Below, piece after piece: positions 1 to 7,206 of a stretch of 64,000 nt of DNA (its first letter is position 1; each line of letters starts with the position of its first letter). The notes beneath the pieces are model-generated. The model saw nothing but the letters and a program-made list of their open reading frames with translations. It ran no database searches and was not told the DNA's origin. Position numbers and translations under genes: made by a program. Source of the DNA: Breoghania sp. (GTDB lineage Bacteria > Pseudomonadota > Alphaproteobacteria > Rhizobiales > Stappiaceae); assembly GCF_963674635.1 (NCBI RefSeq), contig NZ_OY771475.1:1550001-1614000 (forward strand), given 5' to 3'.

Positions 1-603
1 GAAGACGTGCCAGATCGCCTTTGAAAAGCGCAGCCGCTCCCAGGCATAGAAGATCACGCCGAAGGAATAGAGCCCGCCGCCGAGGGCAATAAGCCAGAGC
101 GTACTTGCGGGAAGCGCGTCGGCGATGACCGGATAGACCAGCACGCCGCACCAGCCCAACGCCAGATAGGCAGCCACCGCGACACGATCAAACCGTCCCG
201 GCAATGCAATTTTCAAGATGATCCCCACAACCGCCAGTCCCCAGACAGAGCCCATCAGGGCTATGGAGACCGCCCCTGTCGGCATCTGCGCGATGAAGGG
301 CGTGTAGGTCGCAGCGATCAGCAGGAAAATGGCGGAATGATCGAACCGGCGCAGGATCCACTTGGCCCTTGAAACCGGCCACATGTTGTAGAGCGAGGAG
401 GCCGTGAGGGCCGCGATCAGGCCGGTGACGTAGACGCAGACCGCAATGGAGAGCGCAGGTCCCGCAACACCGAAGGCGTGGATCAGGAGCACAACCGCAC
501 CGGCGACAGCCAGTGCAAGACCGATGAAATGCACCACGGCATCAGCAATCCGCTCAAGACGGTCTTCATGCCATGAAACGATGTGAGCCCAATCATGCGT
601 CAT
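1..603 (-). CDS. Hemolysin III family membrane protein, 3' end cut by window edge
   Basis: The frame is open from an ATG at 603 down to base 1, giving 201 residues with no stop, so the C-terminus lies outside the window; family members are about 210-220 residues. The protein is strongly hydrophobic with about six or more membrane segments. It carries family hallmarks: an N-terminal HDWAH stretch, SSLYNMWP and RRFDHSAIFLLIAATYTPF. This is the HlyIII/YqfA/PAQR-like family of integral membrane proteins, whose molecular role in bacteria is poorly defined. It faces away from the dipeptidase gene, leaving about 400 bp with divergent promoters. The family call is firm; any haemolytic activity is not implied. 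Confidence 0.85.
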   Translation of the reverse strand, partial: MTHDWAHIVSWHEDRLERIADAVVHFIGLALAVAGAVVLLIHAFGVAGPALSIAVCVYVTGLIAALTASSLYNMWPVSRAKWILRRFDHSAIFLLIAATYTPFIAQMPTGAVSIALMGSVWGLAVVGIILKIALPGRFDRVAVAAYLALGWCGVLVYPVIADALPASTLWLIALGGGLYSFGVIFYAWERLRFSKAIWHVF

Positions 604-1009
604 GTGATCTGATCCCTCCGGACGTCCAATCGCTACCCCCTGTCATGACGTCGCCTGAAAGACTAGCAAGGGAGTGCGACATGACTGTTAACGCGTCTGC
701 CAACGCCGAGTTCAGCCGCTGTTCGTATTGAACAGGACCAATCCGGTTCACGTCGTCACAGAGGCGAGAACAGGTGCTTTGACCGACCATATGCGGAAAT
801 TGGACATCTTTGCGATACGCCCCGCGACACAACTGCGCACCGCGCCGTCCCCCCACCTGTCTGACGTGCAAGATGTTGGGAACGGGGACTTGGGATTGAG
901 CGCAGCGATGGTGTAGCTTACAGCTTCCCCATCCCGCCCACGGCCTTTTGCCTGCCGTGCACCCGGCCCTCCCCTTCCCGGGACAAAGCCGGGGTTTTCA
1001 GGACATATG
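604..1009. other. Intergenic region between divergent genes
   Basis: About 400 bp separate the hemolysin III gene (minus) from the dipeptidase gene (plus). I see no convincing coding frame or RNA gene. It should hold the two divergent promoters. The short frames here lack ribosome-binding sites and recognisable sequence. Confidence 0.5.
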
Positions 1010-2059
1010 ATGACATCGCTCCCAATTCCCGTTTTCGACGGCCACAACGACACACTCCTGCGCCTTGAACTCGATGCCGGTTCCGATCAGGAACGCTCGT
1101 TTTTCGAACGCGCCGTTCACGGCCATATCGATTATCCGCGCGCACGCGCCGGGAACTTCGCGGGCGGTTTTTTCGCCATGTTCGTCCCGTCCAAGATTGC
1201 CCGCATGAAGGAATATGTGGCGGGCGACCCGGCCAATCATGCGCCGATCACCCAGAATTTCGCGCTCGACATGACCCAGAGGCTGATGGCGCAGGCCTAC
1301 GCGCTGGAAGCCGAGCGCCCCTCTGTCATGACCATCTGCCGAACCAGTGCGGACCTGCACGCGGCGATGGAGACGAACCGCATCGCCATGCTGCTCCATA
1401 TCGAGGGAGCGGAAGCCATCGATCCCGAGTTTACCGTGCTTGAGGACCTTTACAGCAAGGGACTGCGCTCGATCGGGCTTGTCTGGAGCCGGGCCAACAT
1501 CTTCGGCGAAGGTGCGCCCATGCGCTGCCCCTCCTCGCCCGATACCGGCGCCGGACTGACGGATGCGGGTAAAGAGCTGGTGCGCGCCTGCAACAAGCTC
1601 GGGGTGCTGGTCGATGTCTCGCATCTCACAGAAAAGGGCTTCTGGGACGTGGCGAAGGTCTCGACGAAACCGCTGATCGCAACCCATTCCAACGCCCATG
1701 CGGTCTGCCCGTCGGCGCGCAATCTGACGGACCGCCAGCTCGATGCGATCGCTGAAAGCGGCGGGGTCGTCGGGCTCAATTTTCACGTCGCCTTCCTGCG
1801 CGAGGATGGCCGGTTCAATGCCGACACGCCGCTTGAAACGATGGTGCGCCACGTTGACCACCTGGTGGAAAAGCTCGGGCCGGAAGGCGTGGCCATCGGG
1901 TCCGATTTCGATGGCTGCCTGGTGCCAAAACCCATCGGCGACGTATCCGGCCTGCCGAAGCTCTTCCAAGCTCTTCGCGAGGCGGGATATGGTGAAGAGT
2001 TGCAGCACAAGATCGGCTCGCGAAACTGGCTTTCGGTGATCGAACGCAGTGGACTTTGA
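1010..2059 (+). CDS. Membrane dipeptidase, peptidase family M19
   Basis: A 349-residue zinc dipeptidase of the renal-dipeptidase (M19) family, predicted to cleave dipeptides. The N-terminal FDGHNDT supplies the His12/Asp14 zinc pair. IEGAEAI carries the bridging glutamate, and VSHLTEKGFWDV and ATHSNAH carry further metal and substrate histidines. The C-terminal GSDFDG is typical of the family. Length is usual and there is no signal peptide, so it is probably cytoplasmic. Two ATGs are adjacent; the second (1010) lies six bases after AGGA and is preferred over 1007. A TRAP transporter follows in the same direction, but 360 bp of gap suggests a separate promoter. Confidence 0.9.
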   Translation: MTSLPIPVFDGHNDTLLRLELDAGSDQERSFFERAVHGHIDYPRARAGNFAGGFFAMFVPSKIARMKEYVAGDPANHAPITQNFALDMTQRLMAQAYALEAERPSVMTICRTSADLHAAMETNRIAMLLHIEGAEAIDPEFTVLEDLYSKGLRSIGLVWSRANIFGEGAPMRCPSSPDTGAGLTDAGKELVRACNKLGVLVDVSHLTEKGFWDVAKVSTKPLIATHSNAHAVCPSARNLTDRQLDAIAESGGVVGLNFHVAFLREDGRFNADTPLETMVRHVDHLVEKLGPEGVAIGSDFDGCLVPKPIGDVSGLPKLFQALREAGYGEELQHKIGSRNWLSVIERSGL

Positions 2060-2121
2060 TCCGGCGGCGGCACAGACCGCGTTCGCGGAGCGGAAAGCAA
2101 ATACCTGACTTTCGATGCGGC

Positions 2122-2159
2122 AGAGAGGCGCCAAGCCGGAGTTGCCTGGCGCCCTCTGG
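2122..2159 (+). terminator. Stem-loop after dipeptidase gene (weak terminator)
   Basis: AGAGGCGCCA (2124-2133) pairs with TGGCGCCCTCT (2147-2157) with one bulged base and a 13-nt loop. There is no T-run after it, so it is a stem-loop that may stabilise or end the dipeptidase transcript rather than a classical intrinsic terminator. Confidence 0.4.
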
Positions 2160-2276
2160 CCCTCGTCGACCCTACGTAGCCGGGGCGTCCGGTTTTCGAG
2201 GCGCGTCCGTTCAAACGAATATTTTATTGCTTTGATAATTTTACAGAGCTAGCTTCAAATAGTTCTTATATATAAA

Positions 2277-2308
2277 TTGACGTTGCGGAATCCGAATGCG
2301 AGACTTCC
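2277..2308 (+). promoter_or_regulatory. Conserved regulatory element, copy A, upstream of dctP
   Basis: Starts TTGAC, then TTGCG, then ATCCGAATGC, and ends GACTTCC, just after an AT-rich stretch TATATATAAA. Nearly the same arrangement is found at 3656-3687 and, more diverged, at 6167-6198. Its place 115 bp before the dctP start fits a promoter or operator. The IclR-type regulator encoded at 6402 is the obvious candidate ligand-responsive binder, but that is inference. Confidence 0.5.
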
Positions 2309-2423
2309 TTCCGGTTTTGCTAAAAAGACAGAAAAATGCCGCTTCCCCGCGCGATTGAACACCAGAGGAACGGCGAAAAACTAAAACCGGCAAACCCGGA
2401 TAGATTTCCTTGGGAGGATAGAC

Positions 2424-3470
2424 ATGAAATTCCGCACGCTTATTGCGCTGGCGACAGCCGCCGGTGTCTCCATCTGCATGGCCGGCGCTGCTTCCGCCGC
2501 AGACGTGACCCTGAAGCTTCATCATCTGCTTGGGCCGAAAGCACCTGCCCATACCCAGATGCTGGAACCTTGGGCCAAGCGCGTGGAGGACTCCTCCGGC
2601 GGCAAGATCAAGATCGACATCTATCCTTCCATGTCGCTGGGCGGAAAGCCGCCGCAGCTTGTTGGGCAGGTGCGCGACGGCGTGGTCGATATCATCTGGA
2701 CCGTGCTTGGCTACACAGCGGGCCAGTTCCCGCGCACGGAAGTTTTTGAACTTCCCTTCATCCACACCAACAATCTCGTCGCCACCAACCTGGCCATGCG
2801 CGAAATGCTGGAAAACGGGATGCTGGCTGAGGAATTCAAGGACATGCACGTGATCACGCTGCATGTTCATGCCGGACAGGCGATCCACATGGTCGATACG
2901 CCGGTGCGCAAACCGGAAGATCTTGCGGGCAAGAAGATGCGTATCCCGTCACGCACGGGCGCCTGGATTCTGGAGGCGCTTGGAGCGAACCCGGTCGGCA
3001 TGCCAGTACCGGATCTGCCGCAAGCCCTTTCCAAAAAGGTCGTGGACGGCGCACTGATCCCGTTTGAGATCGTCCGCCCGCTGAAAATTCAGGAACTCAC
3101 CCAGTACCAGACGGAAGGCGAAGGCCGCATCCGCTTTGGCACGACCACCTTCGTCATCGCCATGAACAAGGCGAAATACGAGTCCCTGCCCGCCGACCTG
3201 AAAAAAGCCATCGATGACAATTCAGGCATTGAATTCTCCAAGGAAGTCGGCCGCGTGTGGACCAAATCCGAAGTGGGCGGTGTTGAAGCCCTCAAGGAAG
3301 CCGGCAACGAGGTGATCGAGCTTTCGCCCGAAGAGATCGACGCTTTCAAGAAGCAGCTTGAGCCGGTGGTCGACCGCTGGATCGCGGATGTGGAAAGCAA
3401 GGGCATCGACGGACGCCAGCTGGTGGACGCCGCGCGCGCGACCATCGCGAAGTACGCTGACGAGAAATAA
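2424..3470 (+). CDS. dctP: TRAP transporter substrate-binding protein DctP (system 1)
   Basis: 348 residues with a classical Sec signal peptide (MKFRTLIALATAAG...ASA, cut near residue 25). It is the periplasmic receptor of a tripartite ATP-independent transporter, which captures organic acids and passes them to the membrane subunits. Family features include SLGGKPPQLVGQVRDGVVDI, ELPF and the region KKMRIPSRTGAWILEALG, whose arginine normally binds the substrate carboxylate. A strong GGGAGG ribosome site precedes the ATG. dctQ and dctM follow after a 660-bp gap. It is a clear paralogue of the DctP at 37447-38499 in this window. The substrate cannot be read from sequence. Confidence 0.93.
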   Translation: MKFRTLIALATAAGVSICMAGAASAADVTLKLHHLLGPKAPAHTQMLEPWAKRVEDSSGGKIKIDIYPSMSLGGKPPQLVGQVRDGVVDIIWTVLGYTAGQFPRTEVFELPFIHTNNLVATNLAMREMLENGMLAEEFKDMHVITLHVHAGQAIHMVDTPVRKPEDLAGKKMRIPSRTGAWILEALGANPVGMPVPDLPQALSKKVVDGALIPFEIVRPLKIQELTQYQTEGEGRIRFGTTTFVIAMNKAKYESLPADLKKAIDDNSGIEFSKEVGRVWTKSEVGGVEALKEAGNEVIELSPEEIDAFKKQLEPVVDRWIADVESKGIDGRQLVDAARATIAKYADEK

Positions 3471-3485
3471 GCGCAACAACGAAGT

Positions 3486-3516
3486 GACCGCGTCGTTTCT
3501 TCGGTTCGGCGCGGTC
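3486..3516 (+). terminator. Stem-loop after dctP (attenuator or 3'-end stabiliser)
   Basis: GACCGCGTCG (3486-3495) pairs with CGGCGCGGTC (3507-3516), ten pairs including one G-U, with an 11-nt loop. There is no following T-run. A stem-loop just after the binding-protein gene is common in transport operons, where it favours excess of the receptor over the membrane subunits. Confidence 0.5.
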
Positions 3517-3655
3517 CGCCCGCCCACAGGCAGTGGTGCAATGACCCCACAAGCCCAATATCGCGGCACCTTCCATATACGCTCTACTCAAGCGCCGCAT
3601 CTGCGATAACCACTTCGCGTATTTCTATTATTGAAAATCGCACGACATATACTGT

Positions 3656-3687
3656 TTGACGCTGCGCCATCCGAATGCCAAACTCCC
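3656..3687 (+). promoter_or_regulatory. Conserved regulatory element, copy B, between dctP and dctQ
   Basis: Shares TTGAC, CTGCG, CATCCGAATGC and AACTCCC, in the same order and spacing, with copy A upstream of dctP (26 of 32 bases by my count). It sits about 80 bp before a GGGAGGA ribosome site and an ATG at 3766, so dctQM or the small frame before it may have their own controlled promoter. Confidence 0.5.
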
Positions 3688-3765
3688 TAATGTATTCGAC
3701 ATATATAACGATGCGGGGAGGCATCGGGCGCACCAGATCGCAGTTCGGATACGGGAGGACGATTC

Positions 3766-4137
3766 ATGGATCGCCGTTTCCTGACGGCGGCAACGGGGTC
3801 ATTCGGCAGCGCTGGCCACACAGCTTGGCCCGGCCCTGCGTTGCCAGGTGATCTCATGCCGACGCTGCAGAACTCGCCAGCCGACCCGCGTTACGGGGCG
3901 TGCGACGCACTGCACCCAACAGGTGGCACGGCACAAACCCGGATCACCGCCGTCTCTGGAACTGACGCATCCACCCAAACGGCTGGCGCGAAAGCCCTCG
4001 GACAAGCACCGCATGCGATCGCGACAGCCCGCCTTCTCAGTCCCCAGAACGATTGGGTCGCCAGATGTCTTGCAATTTGCCGGACGACGGCTGAGCGCTC
4101 GCGCGAGATGAAACCCAGAATGGTCGGCCAAAGATGA
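3766..4137 (+). CDS. Small unrecognised frame leading into dctQ
   Basis: 123 codons with a good ribosome site (GGGAGGA, six bases before the ATG) and a stop that overlaps the dctQ start as ATGA. The first residues, MDRRFLTAATG, look like the start of a twin-arginine signal, but no hydrophobic core follows and the rest matches nothing I know. It could be a leader peptide that couples translation to dctQ, the remnant of a lost binding-protein gene, or chance. The control element upstream argues that the region is transcribed. Confidence 0.3.
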   Translation: MDRRFLTAATGSFGSAGHTAWPGPALPGDLMPTLQNSPADPRYGACDALHPTGGTAQTRITAVSGTDASTQTAGAKALGQAPHAIATARLLSPQNDWVARCLAICRTTAERSREMKPRMVGQR

Positions 4138-4694
4138 GCGAACCGGACAGCACCATCAACGGCCCCGGCAAGAAGGGCATCACCCTTTTCGCGGTCGCCA
4201 GCATCGCCATTCGGTACTGGGCCATTTTCGGCGGCCTCCTGATTACCGCGCTGGTTCTCATGACAACCGCGAGCGTGGTTTCGGGTTTCATTTTCTCCAA
4301 GCCGTTTCCAGGAGACTTCGAACTGGTCGAACTTGGAGTGGCGGTCGCGGCTTTCACATTCCTGCCCTTCTGCCAGCTGACGGGATCGAATGTGACGGTG
4401 GACATCTTCACCGCGTGGGCTTCCGACCGACTGATCGATGGCTTCAAAATCATCGCTTCGCTGATTTCCGGGGCTTTCGCGACCCTGCTCATCACGACCA
4501 TGTATGACGGGATGACCTATTACAGACAGTACAATGAGGTCACCCCGATCCTCGAAGTGCCGATCTGGTCAGTGTTTCCGCCCATCCTGTTCTCGCTCGC
4601 ATTGCTGGTGCTGGCCTCGCTCATCACCCTTGTCGTGGCTGTCCGAGGCCTAGCCCGCCCGGCATCGCCACGCCCCACATCGCCGCGCCTGTGA
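4134..4694 (+). CDS. dctQ: TRAP transporter small permease DctQ (system 1)
   Basis: 186 residues with four predicted membrane helices, the small integral subunit of the TRAP transporter that joins DctM in the inner membrane. The stretch GDFELVELGVAVAAFTFLPF followed by CQLTGSNVTVDIF is characteristic of the family and is closely matched in the second DctQ of this window. The start overlaps the preceding small frame by four bases. dctM follows after 45 bp. Confidence 0.9.
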   Translation: MSEPDSTINGPGKKGITLFAVASIAIRYWAIFGGLLITALVLMTTASVVSGFIFSKPFPGDFELVELGVAVAAFTFLPFCQLTGSNVTVDIFTAWASDRLIDGFKIIASLISGAFATLLITTMYDGMTYYRQYNEVTPILEVPIWSVFPPILFSLALLVLASLITLVVAVRGLARPASPRPTSPRL

Positions 4695-4739
4695 ACGGAC
4701 GCATCCAGCTCCTCTTGAGACCAAGGCTTTCGAAACAAG

Positions 4740-6062
4740 ATGGATAGCAGTCTCGTCATCGGCTTTTCCGGACTGGGCGTCCTGCTGGCGCTCATCGCCA
4801 TCCGAGTTCCCATCGCCTATTCCATGATCCTTGTCGGTCTGGGCGGAGCCGCGGTCCTTTCCGGACCGCAGATCGTTCTCTATCAGCTCAAGGATCTCGC
4901 CTACGCGCAGTTCTCCATCTACGACCTGTCGGTGGTGCCGATGTTCGTGCTGATGGGCAATTTCGCCTCACGCATCGGGCTTTCGCGCGATCTCTTCAAC
5001 GCCGCCAATGCGTGGCTCGGGCGGTTTCGCGGCGGGGTCGCGATGTCGGCGGTGGCCGCCTGTGCGGGATTTGGCGCGGTGTGCGGCTCTTCACTCGCCA
5101 CCGCCTCCACCATGGGTCAGGTGGCGCTGCCGGAACTCAGACGTCTGAACTATGCCCCCTCACTCGCCACCGGCACGCTGGCGGCGGGCGGAACGCTCGG
5201 CATCCTCATCCCCCCCTCCGTTGTTCTCGTGGTCTACGCCATCATCGTGGAGGCGAATATCGTCACCATGTTCATGGCCTCGCTCATTCCCGGCCTGCTC
5301 GCCATGGTGATGTTCATGATCACCATCTCCATCTATTGCTGGTTCCGGCCCAATGCGGGCCCGGTCGGCGATCCGATGACATGGGCGCAGCGACGGCAGG
5401 CTACGGTTGCGGTCGTACCGGTTCTGGCGATTTTCGGCCTCGTTATTGGCGGCATCTATGTCGGGGCGTTCAACCCCACGCCGGCGGCGGCGGTGGGCGC
5501 GTTTCTGGTCGCGCTTTACGGGATCGCTCTGGGGCGCATGTACATGCGTACCTTCGTAGACGCCCTGCTCGACACCGCCAAGACAACCGGCATGATCTAC
5601 CTGATCCTGTTGGGCGCTGAACTTCTCAAGATTTTCCTGGCCCGCGGCGGCGTTCCGCAGGCCGCCGCCGACGCGATGCTGACCAGCGGTCTCAGCCCCA
5701 TTACGATTCTGCTGCTGCTCCTTCTGGCGCTCATCATTCTGGGCTGCCTGATGGACAGCCTGTCCATGATCCTGCTCGCCATTCCCTTTTTCTGGCCCGT
5801 GCTGATCGGGCTCGATTTCGGCATGGACGAGGAATCCTTGAAAATCTGGTTTGGTGTCATCGCTCTTGTGGTGGTGGAACTGGGACTGATCACGCCGCCG
5901 GTGGGGCTCAACGTATTCATTATCAACGCGATCGCGCGCGACGTGCCGATGAGCCAGACCTTCAAGGGCGTCTTCCCCTTTTTCCTGACAGAACTGGTGC
6001 GCGTGGCACTGCTGATAAGTTTTCCTGCGATCATTCTGTTCCTGCCAAACTGGCTCAGTTGA
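4740..6062 (+). CDS. dctM: TRAP transporter large permease DctM (system 1)
   Basis: 440 residues, about 12 membrane segments, the sodium-coupled transport channel of the TRAP system. It shows the DctM signatures GAVCGSSLATASTMGQVALPE, LAAGGTLGILIPPS and LITPPVGLNVFIIN. Length is normal. It is the third gene of the dctPQM set and is followed by the promoter region of the IclR-type regulator. Confidence 0.94.
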   Translation: MDSSLVIGFSGLGVLLALIAIRVPIAYSMILVGLGGAAVLSGPQIVLYQLKDLAYAQFSIYDLSVVPMFVLMGNFASRIGLSRDLFNAANAWLGRFRGGVAMSAVAACAGFGAVCGSSLATASTMGQVALPELRRLNYAPSLATGTLAAGGTLGILIPPSVVLVVYAIIVEANIVTMFMASLIPGLLAMVMFMITISIYCWFRPNAGPVGDPMTWAQRRQATVAVVPVLAIFGLVIGGIYVGAFNPTPAAAVGAFLVALYGIALGRMYMRTFVDALLDTAKTTGMIYLILLGAELLKIFLARGGVPQAAADAMLTSGLSPITILLLLLLALIILGCLMDSLSMILLAIPFFWPVLIGLDFGMDEESLKIWFGVIALVVVELGLITPPVGLNVFIINAIARDVPMSQTFKGVFPFFLTELVRVALLISFPAIILFLPNWLS

Positions 6063-6401
6063 GCCGGGACACAGGAAACACGCCACCCGCGCCATCCGAA
6101 TAGAGTTCTCTTCGTGAACAATTACCAATATATTTCACATATAGAAATTTGTACTTCTTTTAAAGTTTGACACCTCGCATTCCAGGCGGCAAACTTCAAA
6201 CAATTACAATGTTGGCTCAGTGTTTTTCATAAGAGCCACGCGAGATGGGAAACATCCGCGAGCGGTCTGGCTGCATCGACCGACCGGCATGGGAAGGCCG
6301 GTATCACTTCGGGCGATCTGCAGGGACGACAACCGCACGCGCGTCACAGGGCGCCGCAGGCTCGGGAGAAGATCCGGGCTGGTTGCGGCGTGGGAGGGAA
6401 C
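6063..6401 (+). promoter_or_regulatory. Upstream region of IclR gene with conserved elements
   Basis: 340 bp without a credible gene. It holds an AT-rich stretch near 6119-6165, a diverged copy C of the TRAP-region element at 6167-6198 (TTGAC, then TCG, TTCC and CAAACTTC), and a fragment GCGCCATCCGAAT near 6090-6102 that matches copy B exactly. The presence of the same element before dctP, before dctQM and before the regulator gene suggests one regulon with autoregulation. Confidence 0.45.
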
Positions 6402-7190
6402 GTGGCGACACAACATAACAACTCGGTCGCGCGCGCTTTCGCGATCCTGGACCTTTTCAGCGAGTCCCGCCCGCATTTGAGCGCGGGCGATGTTGCGCAG
6501 GAATTGTCACTCAACAACGTCACCGCCCATCGTTTCCTGCACTCGCTGGAAGCGGCAGGCGCGCTCGTGCCGGTCTCGCGCGGGACCTATCGGCTGGGAC
6601 ATCTCTTCGTCGATCTCGCCCGCAGGGTGACCTCGCATCGTGCGCTTGCCGAAACCGTGCAACCGGTGCTCGACCGGGTGTCGGACCGGCTCAACGAAAG
6701 CGCCATGGCGACCGTGTTTGAGGGCGATACGGTGATCTGCCTGGCGACCACCGTGCCCAAGCGCCACCTCTTCGTGGACCTTCGTCCCGGCATGCGGCTG
6801 GAGGCCTATTGCACCTCGCAAGGCAAGGTCTGGCTGGCGAGCCTCGAGACCAAGACGCTCACCAAGCTTCTGGACCAGATGCAGCTCAAGGGCCTCACCT
6901 CGCGCACGATCACCAGCCGCGACATGCTAGAGCAGGAAATCGCGGCAGTGCGCGAGCAGGGCTATGCGATCAACGACGAGGAACGCGAGGAAGGCTTGCG
7001 CACCATTGCGGTGCCGGTCCTGGGGCACGACGGGCAGATGATCACGGGACTTTCTGTCTATGGCCCGGTCACGCGCATGAACAACGAGGCGCTCGAGCTT
7101 GCCCATGCCGCCCTGCGCGAGGCGGCGGACGAGCTTGTCGACGCCCTCTACGGTCGCAACGCGCGACGCCCCCAGACCCCACACCGATAG
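6402..7190 (+). CDS. IclR family transcriptional regulator
   Basis: 262 residues. An N-terminal winged helix (SAGDVAQELSLNNVTAHRFL) is followed by the IclR effector-binding domain, with typical GMRLEAYCTSQGKVWLA and GYAINDEEREEGLRTIAVPV. IclR proteins bind small carboxylates and control catabolic or transport genes. I place the start at the GTG at 6402, four bases after GGAGG; the in-frame GTG at 6390 would put that ribosome site inside the gene. It lies between the TRAP operon and iorAB, 16 bp from iorA, so it probably controls one or both. Confidence 0.9.
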   Translation: MATQHNNSVARAFAILDLFSESRPHLSAGDVAQELSLNNVTAHRFLHSLEAAGALVPVSRGTYRLGHLFVDLARRVTSHRALAETVQPVLDRVSDRLNESAMATVFEGDTVICLATTVPKRHLFVDLRPGMRLEAYCTSQGKVWLASLETKTLTKLLDQMQLKGLTSRTITSRDMLEQEIAAVREQGYAINDEEREEGLRTIAVPVLGHDGQMITGLSVYGPVTRMNNEALELAHAALREAADELVDALYGRNARRPQTPHR

Positions 7191-7206
7191 ATAAGGCAAG
7201 AGCGGC

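Noticed and set aside
998..2134. 378-codon minus-strand frame
   Set aside because: Shadow of the M19 dipeptidase, which has full catalytic motifs on the plus strand.
5160..6128. 322-codon minus-strand frame rich in His, Asp and Gln
   Set aside because: Shadow of the hydrophobic dctM gene; the composition is that of antisense membrane-protein codons.
3865..6353. CTGCAG plus ACSCGCGTYACRGGGCG at equal spacing at 3865-3900 and 6318-6353
   Set aside because: The 17-base part matches at 14 positions, but the 13 bases between barely match, and such GC-rich words are common here; I could not separate it from chance.
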